Source of the DNA: Evernia prunastri
Lineage: Eukaryota; Ascomycota; Lecanoromycetes; Lecanorales; Parmeliaceae
Reading direction: 5' to 3'
Length of the DNA stretch: 64,000 nt
NCBI GenBank assembly: GCA_003184365.1
Contig: NKYR01000014.1
Location: forward strand, 1-64,000
Part shown: positions 44,228 through 55,547 of the stretch, piece by piece
How positions within the stretch are numbered: position 1 is the first letter of the stretch
Layout: every line of letters begins with the position of its first letter
Translations under genes and position numbers: made by a program
Notes under the pieces: generated by a model
What the model was told of the DNA's origin: nothing
The model's input: the letters and a program-made list of their open reading frames with translations, nothing else
Database searches by the model: none

Positions 44228-47024
44228 GTTGGTTGCTGCTGAGATGGGTGTTGGTGGAGGAAGAGGGTGAGGAGGAGGAAGAGGAGGAAAGAGTTGGTGG
44301 TGAGGTGAACCTGATTTGAGTGGGAACCCCGGTCACAATTCTCTCGGCGCATGTCTCGGCGCATATTCTTGTCGGGGTCGGGGTTGGCAAGTTTTCGTTG
44401 GGAAACGAGGTCATCGGCGGCATTATCGACGGCGACGAGGTCATCCCTGGTAAACCAAGAACCGCGGGCACCCAACACTGATATACTAGACTCCGGACCA
44501 TAGTGGTCACAAGCATCAAGGGCCTATATAAATTTATAATTTTATCTATAGTTGAGAGGAGAGTTCATGGTTGTCACAGATGGGTTTGTCCGAGTGTGTC
44601 AATTCACATGCCGCTAATGCCGCGCTTAGGAGTTCGGCTCGCTTAATAGTACACAAGGCATTGCACGACTTTAGACATCTACAATCTCAGAGAGTGATTG
44701 TCTTTGGACATTCTTGGAAACATCTGAGGAGAAAAAAGGGCAGTCTTTTGCGGCATTCAAAGCGGTTGTTATCGTTTGCATGGATGTTGGCTCTTTGGTT
44801 GAACTAGTAAATTTAACACTCACTCTAGGCATTGCGAGACACTCTTATCAACACCAACAACATGAGCCTCAAAGCAAGGACCAATCATACGGAACGGTCC
44901 ATACACCATCATGTATGAAGCTGAAAAGTCCCCACATAATTTGCAGCTTATCACTGCCTGCCAATGTTCACACGGGCTCTTGTATTGCCCGAGCTGGTCC
45001 AGCTTGATACGCCGAGACAGCGCATTTCAAGGAGGCAAATTCAGGCTGCGTTATTCATTGTAATGCATCCCGAGCTCTGGCTGCATGGTCGATCAGCCTC
45101 CGAAAAGTTCAGTCTTATCTCGTCAAAAGCCAACTGTCACTCACATAGTCTGCATTCCCATGACAGAGAAGGATTACGCGTGATCGTCAGAGTCTTTCCA
45201 CTTCAAATGACACGAACCCAGTGAAAAAGAGAGGTATACTGCATGTGTCATGCATCCAGGATTTGACATTCGCCAAAAGGGCGAGTGCCATGCAAGGCAA
45301 ACTTGAAAAAAGTGATCAGCCCCTACCTTTGCTGCTCTCCCATAGAATGGAGCTGTCTGAGGCCCGCCCTAGATGACATCTTTCACCTTCGGCCGAACAA
45401 ATCCAAGAACTACCAATTCGGACGTGCTCGGCTCCAGGTCCTCCTATGACGCTTTGACGCAGAGTATTGCCTCAAGGCGTTGTCAAGGACTGCAGTCTCC
45501 CGACGACCGATTGGTTCGTCCGCCTGAGTTGGGTAGTCTAAGCGCAAAGTATGGCAGCGGCCTTTAGAGCCGGTGAGGTTGTCTGGCAGGATGCGAGCTC
45601 ACTTCCAACCGGAACCCAAATCTGATCCAAGTCGAGTTTGACGGCTGCCTATCCCTTCGTCTGGTGATTTGGCAACATGCGCTAAATCTAGATGCTAATA
45701 GCCCTACGAGAGATGCTAGGCAAGTAGAGAGAGCATTGATTCGTGTAAGAAGCGAGCTTAGTAAGTATCCGTACTGTAAAAGGCATAGGTTCCGAGTTTA
45801 GCGCATGTTGCCAAATCACCAGACGAAGGGATAGGTTCGGAAAGCTGGGTGGCAGTGGCAGGAGCACGCAAACGGAAAGCAACATTGAGCAGACTGAAGT
45901 ACTTTCACGGATGACAGAGTTGATAAGTTCCGGCGGAGGGGCGTATGACCCAGGTGGTACATGACCCAGGTCAAGCATCGATGAGCTGCTTCAGGAAACC
46001 TGTATTTCAGCCGAAGAGCGGTGAAGGTAGGTAGGATGACTAGCAGCTATTTGTTATTTGAAATATCAAGTGAACAAGACGTACATGCACCTAACCAGCA
46101 GCATCAATTGGTATTGTTTGGCCATTGTTGGGCACCTTCGAGGAGCATCAGGAACATGGTTAGGGGCATCTTAGCGCACGTTACCTAAGCCAAAGCGTGT
46201 GTAATCCGTATGTAGGCAGGCGAGAAACAAATTAGTGACTTTCGCTTTGACGAATAGACACCCTTTCCGATGGACCGGAGTGATAAACGACGAGAGTAAT
46301 TGAGGATACGCATAGCCGAGGGCTGTTGTATTCGCTACATTAAATTGCCACTGATTGCGAGAGGTTCCTACGGCCGTACGCAAACATCACTCGGTCAAAG
46401 CACATAAGATACCAAACGGGGTATTGCATGTAATTGATACCCGGATGTGTCGAGGTTTCCGTGGTGCCGAAGATTTCCACTGAGGGATTTCCTGATGGGT
46501 GTGCGGAAGGGGCTTCCAACACTTCTACATCCAGGCTGCATGACTCTATCGCAGCAGCAAACCACAACCCTCACTTCTTCTCAATTCAAGGACTCGTTTG
46601 GATGTGGTTAGCTCCGTCTCGGTAAGGGAACGGTGATATTTCTTATCCATACGCGATACGCACGCAACTCTTTCCGTGCACTCTATTTCGGAGGGACCAT
46701 TCCAGTGGTATATTGAAACTTTCCAGGGTCGTGTGGGCGGTTTTCCCCAAAGGTTTCTTGCATTTGCTGGTTGCAATGTACCTGCCGAAGTCGGCGTTTG
46801 GCAATTGTAAAGTAACTGACCCCTGGATCAAGAGGCTCGACCGAGGTACTCGATTTCAGTATATAAAGACGGCCAATCTTGCAAAATGGGGATTCTATCA
46901 GTCACCAATCTTCTTCCTTTTCCCCTTTCTCAATCGTTGGACAACCACAACCTATGAAGCGTCAATCTGATCAGTGGATCTGACACCTTAGCACCTGTCC
47001 ACAAGCTGCCACAACACTGGTACC
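44228..47024. other. 2.8-kb intergenic region
   Basis: No gene supported. A perfect 37-bp inverted repeat lies at 45650-45833. Other frames are short and motif-free. Confidence 0.45.
45650..45833. repeat. Perfect 37-bp inverted repeat, possible MITE
   Basis: The left arm (45650-45686, starting tatcccttcgtctggtgatt) is exactly the reverse complement of 45797-45833, with 110 bases between. Perfect arms in decayed intergenic DNA suggest a recent small inverted-repeat insertion. No target duplication was identified. Confidence 0.75.
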
Positions 47025-47668
47025 ATGACAGGACAACAAGTTGTGGTCCAGAGCAACCCGAAATGGCAATTCTTGATGGCTCTCGATCTCGACGGGCGCA
47101 ACCGTGACCACCAAGCCCTGTATTGGATCATGAAAGTAAGTGTGCAAAGACGTCTGTTGACAGAGGGGAACTGATGGCCGACAGAGTGAAGCGATCAAGG
47201 TGTACGACGCCCAACTTATGGGTAACCGTAGCGCCCTCAAGCCGCAGTACGCAAGGGAGTCTCCACCCTTTTCGGCGAACCAGTTCTCCGAGGCGGCATT
47301 CATCAACGCAGTGAAAAGCATTGTGAGGAGCGCGAGCTCCCAGACACGCGGCTTGTACGACCAAGGAGCAATCCAAGGGCAGCCGAACTGGGTGGCACGA
47401 TGGATTCTATACCATGTCTGTCGCTACCGTGACGGCCGCAACAAGAAGGCCGCTCGATCGAAGAACTTCCATGACGACGATAACATCCAGGAAGGTCCAC
47501 CGCCACCACCACCACCACCACCACCACCACCATCATCAGGTGAGCTTTGAGAGCCACAGCCGTCAGGAGATGAGTATTTGCTGACCTTTAGCAGGCCCTT
47601 CTGCCGGCAGCGGGAAGGGCAGAGGGCATACTCCAGTGTATGACCCAGCCAGAAACATGTACAGGTGA
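47025..47668 (+). CDS. Small orphan protein with polyproline run
   Basis: Exons 47025-47135, 47185-47539 and 47595-47668 give 179 aa, with GTAAGT and GTGAGC donors and CAG acceptors. It has no signal peptide. The N-terminal half (LMALDLDGRNRDHQALYWIM) and the block NWVARWILYHVCRYRDGRNK look globular. A run of 12 Pro, encoded by CCN repeats, precedes a Gly/Ser-rich tail. Family unknown. The regular splice structure supports a real gene, but evidence is moderate. Confidence 0.5.
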
Positions 47669-48273
47669 CCAGCAGGTCAAGCACTGTGTTAGATAGATGG
47701 TTGAAGGGCTGGCAGGCCGGCTGAATGATGTTTCCTCGTCGAGCGAACGCTGCTGTCATTGATGGGCAACTTGATCTATCTTCAGCCTCTCAATCGCTGT
47801 CAGTATTTCTTCTCGCGCATGTAAAAGGGTAGATACCACTGGGAGGCAGCCTTTATTTTCGCGTTGTCGGGAGAAAACATCAATCTTTAGCAGGATTGTA
47901 TAATGGAATCGATTAATTTGCCGCTCATCTCCATGACCAGTGCCATTTGATGTTGCCTGAGGACCCTGGACTGTCTTGCCCGCACTCGTATGACGACAGC
48001 TTATGAAGGTATGAGCTCTACCCAACCATGGCTTCCGCCCAGCCGCAAGAGAGACTTTTAAACCAATGGCGAAAGCACAAAGCGTACAAGCCTGCTCTAG
48101 CCTAAGGCATTCTAGCCATGTCTCGGTCGTGTAGCAGGAGCAAGGCAGCTGCCTCAAGCCTTTCGTGGAAAGGCTCCTCCCGTAAAATTCTTTTGGCGCT
48201 ATGCAGTTATATACAATGGATTATGGAGGTCCCGTGGGTATCAGCACTCATGCAACGGCCTGACTACAGGTGT
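47669..48273. other. Intergenic region, convergent 3' ends
   Basis: Nothing recognised; the minus frame at 47756-48157 lacks motifs. Confidence 0.4.
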
Positions 48274-49837
48274 CTAATCATCTTCGTCCTCCTTCTCATT
48301 CTTCTCTTTCCGGTCCGAGTCCCTGTCACTCCGAACCTTCCTCATAGCCTCTGTGACCCTCTCATCCTTCTCATCTTGGGTTTCATCCCACTCAACGTCG
48401 TACTCGCTCGCTATCTGCTTTATTTCTTTCCGATATCCATTCGCTTCTTCGATCAGACTATCCCACTTTTGTATGTCAAAGCCTTTATACTGATAGAGCT
48501 TCGTCTGCCGGCGGCTAATCGTGAGGTTGAGGGCTGAGCGATAGGATACCTCTCTGTTGTGGTAGAGGAACCAGAGGTAACCACAGATAAGTGTGGAAAG
48601 GCCGACGAGGTACTTGTTTTAGGTTAGAATCAAATGTGCCATTCGTGATTTCCATGTGCTCACCGTGACCGGTTCCATAGTATCCCAACCGAGGTCGGTC
48701 TCGAAAGTGAGTCGATAGACGACGTACCAATAACCGACCAGAACGGCTGCACCCCCCATTGCCACACGCTGGGCACCTTTGTGTGCTTGTATATCGCACT
48801 CTTTCTTGACTGCCGCCAGATCCATGATCTTGCCAGCAGTCTTCCGTAGTCTCAATCGCAGATAGTGCGTTCGATCGTTGAAAGAAGGCACACCAATCTT
48901 GATCTCCTGAGGAGCTCCTTCAATTTCTACAGCAAATTCCTTCCCACGAGCAGCATCACGTATAAAGTCCCCTACTTCTGTGGAGGACGACCAACGGACG
49001 AATTTCCTAGGCCCATCTTCGGCGGAAGGTCCTTCATGACCTAGACCACTGTAGCTCTCCACACCTCCTTCGCCTAGCTGCGTAGCGCTTGCCGTAGGCT
49101 TCTTTCCTAGCTTTCCTGTCTTTTCAGTCCGACCGTCAAATTTGGTCTCCTCCATCTCGCCCTCTGCGTCCTCGTATAAGTCCTCCGGAGTGTCGTCTAC
49201 TTTCTTCTCCGTAGGCTCCATTGCGTCTTGTTGAGAGTCCTCCGCTCTGAAGTGAACCGCTGGGACTTTTTCTTCTCCTTTGTCGTTCTTAATCGAGGGT
49301 AGCTCTGACTGTATCAAGCGCTCTAGGTATGATAAAGGCTGTTGAGGATGGACCAAAAGGGCCAGAGGCTCCACGTCTTTCCGGTCAGAATTGCTGTCAA
49401 GAGTGGTAAGAGGTATGATGAGTTTGAGAAGGCGAGACGGGGTCGTCAATAGCTTTCCTAAGCCTCAGTTTAGTCAAGGTAGACGCGCAAAACGTAGGGA
49501 CTCGAGCACCTTTGACCATGGCCCCAGCAGAGCGCTGACGCGCGACTGGAGGCATATCTGAGCCTTCTCGATGCCATGGTGCCTTATTCTGCTTCTCTTT
49601 CTCCGCGCTAATGGCTTTTTCAATCGTCGAACCCCTTCTGACTTGCCTTTTGAGGCAGAACCCGGTGACGGCTTCTAGATATCTCTTCTTCGCAAGGCGA
49701 CTTGCCGAGCTTCGTGGTATTAGGTGGTCGATTGGTACCGGATGGTGGACAATTGAAGAGTGTAGATGCCTGCTGGGAACTCTCTTTGGTGTTAACAGTG
49801 CCCGCGAGAAGAGTGTCTGCGACGTTTGCTTCTGCAT
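48274..49837 (-). CDS. mcuA-like: Mitochondrial calcium uniporter (MCU)
   Basis: Minus-strand exons 49837-49510, 49457-48664 and 48612-48274 give 486 aa. The pore signature WDTMEP (the MCU DIME-loop WDxxEP) lies at the end of exon 2, between two membrane segments (AAVLVGYWYVVYRL and YLVGLSTLICGYLWFLY). A coiled coil (YDVEWDETQDEKDERVTEAM) follows. The N-terminus is a basic, acid-free mitochondrial presequence (RALLTPKRVPSRHLHSS). Exon 2 opens with KLLTTPSRLLKLIIPL, typical of fungal MCU. It forms the Ca2+ channel of the inner mitochondrial membrane. The N-terminal domain contains a long acidic insert (about residues 150-230). Confidence 0.92.
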
Positions 49838-50065
49838 TTTGGCGTACTCTGCAAAACGCCGGAAGTAATTACTATTGAATAGCAAGACATAGCCAGTATT
49901 GCAAAAGTAAAGGAATACGGTTGGTACCTGAAGATCAAGCATGACGCGAAAGAGCGATCTTGAAACTTGCTTTTAGGGAAGCCATAGGGCTGACCCCTTT
50001 TTCCTCCGAATAGAGTAAGGTACCAATTTCCCACTCACTGCTCGCTTACTGTGGAAGCTTGGGCA

Positions 50066-50970
50066 GATGTTGCATGCTATTGGTGGATTATCGTCATCCA
50101 TGGATAATACGATTATCCATGGATGTTTATGTTATTCATGGTAGTGTATCATACATCTCATGGGCAAAAATTCCACCACTACCACAGGATATCCATGGAC
50201 GATATATCTCATCCATGGATATTATGCTTGGGCTTCCACAATACAGCCACCGATCATCAATGCAGTCACCTAAGCCTTGATGCAGCCATGCAGCCATCAT
50301 TTGAAGCTATACACACTTTTTCTGCAGCCACCTAGACAACCACATTTGACAATGTCTTCTTCGAACCGGTTTTGTGACCGAGATCGAGATACTCCGCTTA
50401 TTACTACTATCAAAGAAGAAGTCTTCGAACTGAAGACGAGGTACTCCGACTCTTACATTAAGAAGTTCTTCGAATTCTGTTTGACATCGAGGACGGTCCT
50501 CGCATCCTTCTTGTTGTCGAGAATAAGAGCTCTTATTTGTATACAAATGTCTGACTAATGAATTAAGACAACACCCCAGACTGTCCAAATATCTCAACAA
50601 TGACTATGAGATCTTAACGCGATTATGTACAAGATCAGAATAAGAATAAGAACAAATATAAGCGGGAGGATAAGCGACAGCGACGAAACTCCACTGGAAG
50701 ATGGGCTGCCAGCAATGGCAATGACATGGCTGACAATATCATGGTGGGTGATGATAAGAAGGGGCAGAAGAAGTAGTAGACTTAGTAGCATCCATGGATA
50801 ATTCAACTTATCCATGGATACCATGTGGTAGTGATGGAATTTTTGCCCATGAGATGTATGATACACTACCATGAATAACATAATCATCCATGGATAGGTG
50901 TATTATCCATGGATGAGATATTCTATCCATGGGTAAAATTATTCCATGAATGAGATGCAACATATGCATA
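50066..50970. mobile_element. Fold-back element rich in the palindrome ATCCATGGAT
   Basis: Two arms (about 50066-50220 and 50788-50970) are inverted copies: the stretch running from ttattcatggtagtgtatca to ccaccactaccac recurs in reverse complement at about 50825-50882. Both arms carry multiple ATCCATGGAT or close palindromes, about nine in all. The arms enclose about 570 bp with a small frame (50352-50558, 68 codons) of unknown meaning. No transposase is visible, so it is probably a non-autonomous fold-back or hAT-like element. Confidence 0.65.
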
Positions 50971-52486
50971 CATTCCCATGACCAAGCTGGCGGCAAGCCC
51001 AGCCCCCCCCCCCCCCCCCCCCCACGCAAATTTGGATAATTCAAAAATCAATATTCGGTGCGCGCACTGAAACCATTCGCCACGCTTGGACATTCAGTGG
51101 CCGCCCTTTGTGCTTTGTTTTTGCAAGCATATGAGTCCCATTACCCGAATACCTGTATGTACAAGCTTCGATGCTAGCATCGCCCATACTCCTCTTTTTA
51201 CGTGTACACCGAGCCCCAGCGGCGATTGAATATTTCACTGCACTCCATTTGCTGAAGAGACTGTGCGATCTGTTCACTTGGAGGGGAGCAGCGTCATCCG
51301 TGCCACATGTCATGGCGACCGTCCAGGCGGTCACTCTACGGCAGCGGTCCGACCTACCCGTTCGCAAACTTGTTTCTCGACTCTCGAGCTGAGTCGAGCT
51401 TCTGGCACTTCTGGCACTAGAGCAGACGGCGCGCTTCGAAAGTAAAAGGTAGAAAGTCAACTTTAGCGTGGTCGATCCCTGGGCCGAACTTCTCCAACGT
51501 CCGAGGAATGCGGAATGTGTGTATTGGTGCTTTGATATCCACTTTATAGCCTAGGCGGTTTACCGTGCGGACCACGACTCCATGCGGCTCACGTTGGCTT
51601 GAATTGGACGCCTGAGAAGTCCGCTGGAGCGATCCAATGGGGAACAGTCGAATGCCCAGCGCCCAACGGAAGGTTTCGTAATGGGAGAGGACCACGAGGA
51701 ACGTCCACTGTGGTCACTTGCTGAATTCGGGATTAGATCTACCAAGCCGGTCATGGAAACATCCATCTCAAGCGCTGACTGACAAATAGGTGAGTATTCC
51801 GATCCCATACTCTTGTAGTCAAGGATTCGCTCGACAACGTGGTGTCGCAATGAGTACTGTGGACGAGGTTGGCCGAGAACTTCACCATGTAAAGCTAGTG
51901 CCGATGCTGATAGCGCCGTTTTCGACAAGGCGTTGGCGGGCTAGCAACAGGGTCCGGCTATGTGACAGTGGAATTTGCTGAAGACTGTATTTCCGGAGCC
52001 GAGGTCGGGGGATTTCAAGGTTTCATGAGGGTAGACCCACAAGGCTGGATAAGGCGGTCGCTGGAGCGGAGAAGAGACTGGCGGACCAAGGAGACTTAAC
52101 GGTGACGTTTGAAGAGGATGGCGTCGGCGAAGAAATGGATGGATAAGTACTGAGCAAGCGACGGGTGGGTATAAAGGAAGAGATAAGCTGACGTCGAGAA
52201 ATTTTAGCCTGTCGAATGCGCCTCGACTGGGAACGAGACACGGGCGTGGGGAAAATTTAAATCACGGCGACCTGATTTGGCCACAATACTGGAAGGGGTC
52301 GCATAGGTGGGTTACTGGAACGGGGATGACGTCTCAAACTGCTGCGACGAATCTGTTGGCATAACAAGCCATATGATCCTTATGATCAGGCCCTTGAAGA
52401 TAAAATTCTCCTGGATACAATGTACCTAGGATATATTCTATGCCTCTCTTAAGAAATGTTTGACAACGGAAGTCACTGCTCGTTGA
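50971..52486. other. Intergenic region, possible relic of a minus-strand gene
   Basis: A C-run of about 20 bases lies at 51003-51023. Minus frames at 52241-52023, 51928-51560 and 51695-51417 are open and might be exons of a short or broken gene, but no splice model kept frame with recognisable motifs. No function assigned. Confidence 0.3.
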
Positions 52487-53755
52487 TCAACCTTCCACGG
52501 CGAAAGTTCTTGTTTCCTTGATAATGTGGGACCGACTGGTCTGGCTTTCAGCATCCAGGTCTGGGGTTTCGTTCGCGGTGACAGTGGCGGTATGGCAAGG
52601 TAACCCCACAAGTCCAATGGACAGGCTTCCATTTCGAGCATGCTTTCTTATCGAGAAAGCTGACCTGGTCGTAGACGAGTCACCGGTGGGCTGACCATAG
52701 ACTTCACCCGTGCCCCGTCGTCGGATGTCATCACTTCTAATAAACCCTGACTCAACACTGTCCAAGAATGGCTTGAGGTAGAGAAAGCAGGCCGAGATGA
52801 TGCTGAGACATTGAATAATCTGTGTGCAAAGAAGCACGGTCCAGGGACTATGACCATAGTTTTGCAAATTCTTGGTATTATTCCAGAAGACAAGCTTGCA
52901 AACAGAGGCGGCAATGACACTGTACGAAGATCAGCATCTGAACATTATCTGATACCGGCGGACCTACGTGCTCCGAAGCGCGAAAAAGGAACACACTGAA
53001 GCTTTTCTGGAACGGGAGATTCGTATCTGCCAGATCACAACAAGTGGCAAGATTATCAAAGCCGAATCAGTAATTATATTCGTGATCTCGATGTAGTTCC
53101 ACCATGTGTGCTAGTCCCTAAATTAGTATGGCGTTGTGTCTAAGTGAAGGCTAACGTACCCGTAGTGTACCATCTGAGCAGACTCCCTCCAGATAATCCC
53201 ACGGTCTGGGAAGATGGCACAGCAAAGCCGTCCCGAATTCTCCGATAATGGCCCAGAGAAAAATGAAAGCTGCAAGTCCGTTTATGACTCGTCGATGGTT
53301 TTGAATGGGCGTCAGAGTCTTGACAAGAGCTAGTACGGATGCTTTCGCGAAGCAAAGACTTGCAATGTAGACAAGGCTGGCAGCATATTCAGACTATCAA
53401 CAAGTTAGTCAAAGGACTCTGTCCCATGCATCTGTGACAAACATGCCTTCAAGTTGGCTGTCACTTGAGAGCGACTCAGCGGAACTGAGGGGCTACCATA
53501 GCCGTGCCCAGCCTCTACCGAGATCGCGATCGATTGTCCAATTGCAAATAGCTGCTTGCCATTAGCTGAGTACGAGTAAAACCAGCTTGGTGAGGATCGA
53601 GAGCGTACCAAGGAGACTGTGATGAGATAGTCGTCGAGACTGATGGAGCGGACGATAACAGCTTTGGTGAGACCCCTGGCTCCCACTCCTAAAATAGAAG
53701 TGACAAGCAAAAACCAGGTGAGAACTCGCACAGTTAAAGCGTGCGTATCGCCCAT
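52487..53755 (-). CDS. Pth11-like fungal rhodopsin-domain membrane protein
   Basis: Minus-strand exons 53755-53609, 53551-53450, 53393-53160, 53110-52968 and 52919-52487 give 352 aa with seven hydrophobic segments. Family blocks are ISLDDYLITVSL, LFAIGQSIAISVEAGHGYG, FAKASVLALVKTLTP, TWWNYIEITNIITDSALIILP and NYGHSPWTVLLCTQIIQCLS. The hydrophilic C-terminal tail is cytosolic. These plasma-membrane proteins (Fung_rhodopsin/SAT4 family) include the Magnaporthe surface sensor Pth11; most have no known ligand. Here there is no CFEM domain at the N-terminus. Intron 2 uses a GC donor (53449). Confidence 0.8.
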
Positions 53756-55547
53756 GATGTAGATATGTTCCTGTATTGACGAAGACAGAATCCAGTCTCG
53801 CTTTGTGTACGCGGGACGGCTTTACACGAGGAGATATCTTCTTATTACTTTTCTTACAGTAATGGTAGAAGCAACAGGCGAGGAGGGGAACGGGAGATAA
53901 GGAAACAAGGCCGCATCATGTCATATCCACATGGTAGACCGAGAGCTGCAGGGTCAGTGTTGCAGGTCTGGTATTGGTGGTGGGGGCGGTGAAGATGAGT
54001 CAAGCCCAGCAGTATGACATGCCTAAAGTTAGTCAGCTTACCTTGTCCATTGGATCCCGTCATACGCCCAATGATTTTCTGGGTAAGATGCAAGGCAGTC
54101 TCACTGGAGACGTGTGCTGCGATCACAGTGGATAGAAGATGCGAACAGCTTTGGAAGTAGATGAGCAGGAGCTGCGTGATATGGATGAGTGATTGGGATA
54201 GGATGCGCTCAAGCAGGGCGGGGTGGGTCAGCTTGGGGAACGCGTAAACTCAGATTGTCACATCATCGGGGTCTCCTGAACTCCAAATTTCCTGCCATTT
54301 CTCTCCACTTTCCCCGAATCATGCAGAGTAGTCACTGCACGTTCGTTAGCAGATTATTGGACAGCAGCGTTCGTGGGTATGGTGTGGTGTTCCGGGAATC
54401 TTGCCTCGGTACCCTTGGTGCTAGCGGTATGGATGGTGAATGGATGCAACTACCCTCTCCCTCTCACTTCCTCTCTCTTTGTGATTCTGCCATCATCCCC
54501 TACGTGTATGAAACATGTATGTCCTTTTCTAGCGTCCCGGATTGTCGGTGACAAATGCCCAAGCAAGCTTACGAGTGACTCGTCAGAGATAATAGTCCCC
54601 GGGCAATTTCCAACGTACCTATGAAGCAGCTTTTCGATGCATAAGCAACTCGGGAGCAACCAGATCCGAAGGCTTTTCCTCAATGCTAAGAATCTCGGAA
54701 GATGTGAGGAACTTTAACCAATGCAGGTCAAGCTTACTATGTTTCGAGACAAGGCCAAAGAGAACGGATACGACTGCCTTAATAAGCTAAGTCAAGTGAT
54801 TAAGCGTGGGAGCAATTTTTCTCTCTCTACATACATACATGAATCATGCTGCATTTCTCGCGGAAAACAAGATGAGGGGACTGCTGCTCGGGCGTAGATG
54901 TACATGTACATGTCAATGTATTGAAAAGGGGTGTACTCGGTACACCGAAAGTCACCGGTAACGCCAAGACTTGCCAAGCCCACATGGAACCGCTGTCAGC
55001 CTCTTCACTTTTTTCTACAAAGATACCAGACCACCCATTCTCTCCCTTCTTCCTGGCCACTCATTGTTCCTGCCACCTTTCTAGTACCGTCATCACGAGG
55101 TCCAATTCGTGGACAACGTACACCACGGTTGATAGGTGCCGTTTACATCTTGAACCTATATCCGTGGCTGACGCTGTTGCCCTTACAATCTTCGCAATCC
55201 GATGACCTTTGTCTATCGCTTGCAAGCCGTAACCTAAGTGGCAAATTGAGCATGTTTCACGGCCGAAAGCTACCTTGAGAAGAAGGTGGAGTGATTTATG
55301 CAAGACATGTGCTTACTACGCATGGGTTTCGGGCTGGCTGCAGCAAGGTGGGGTGAATCCGCGGCAGTATTTGGCGATCTACCAAAGCATGCCGTTTGGT
55401 ACTTACCTTGGAGGCACTTGCGCATTTTACGCCCTGCTGATACTGCAATTTGGACGTCCTTGCACATGCTAGCCCTACGTTGCCTGCCTTTACCTGAGTT
55501 ACGATTCCTTTTGCAAATCCTCCAGCAAGAACACTTGAGGAGACAAC
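53756..55547. other. Intergenic region without recognised gene
   Basis: 1.8 kb with short overlapping frames only. None has a domain, signal peptide or consistent splice pattern. Confidence 0.4.

Noticed and set aside
51417..52241. Spliced minus-strand gene from three frames
   Set aside because: Tried donor/acceptor pairs did not keep frame into a recognisable protein.
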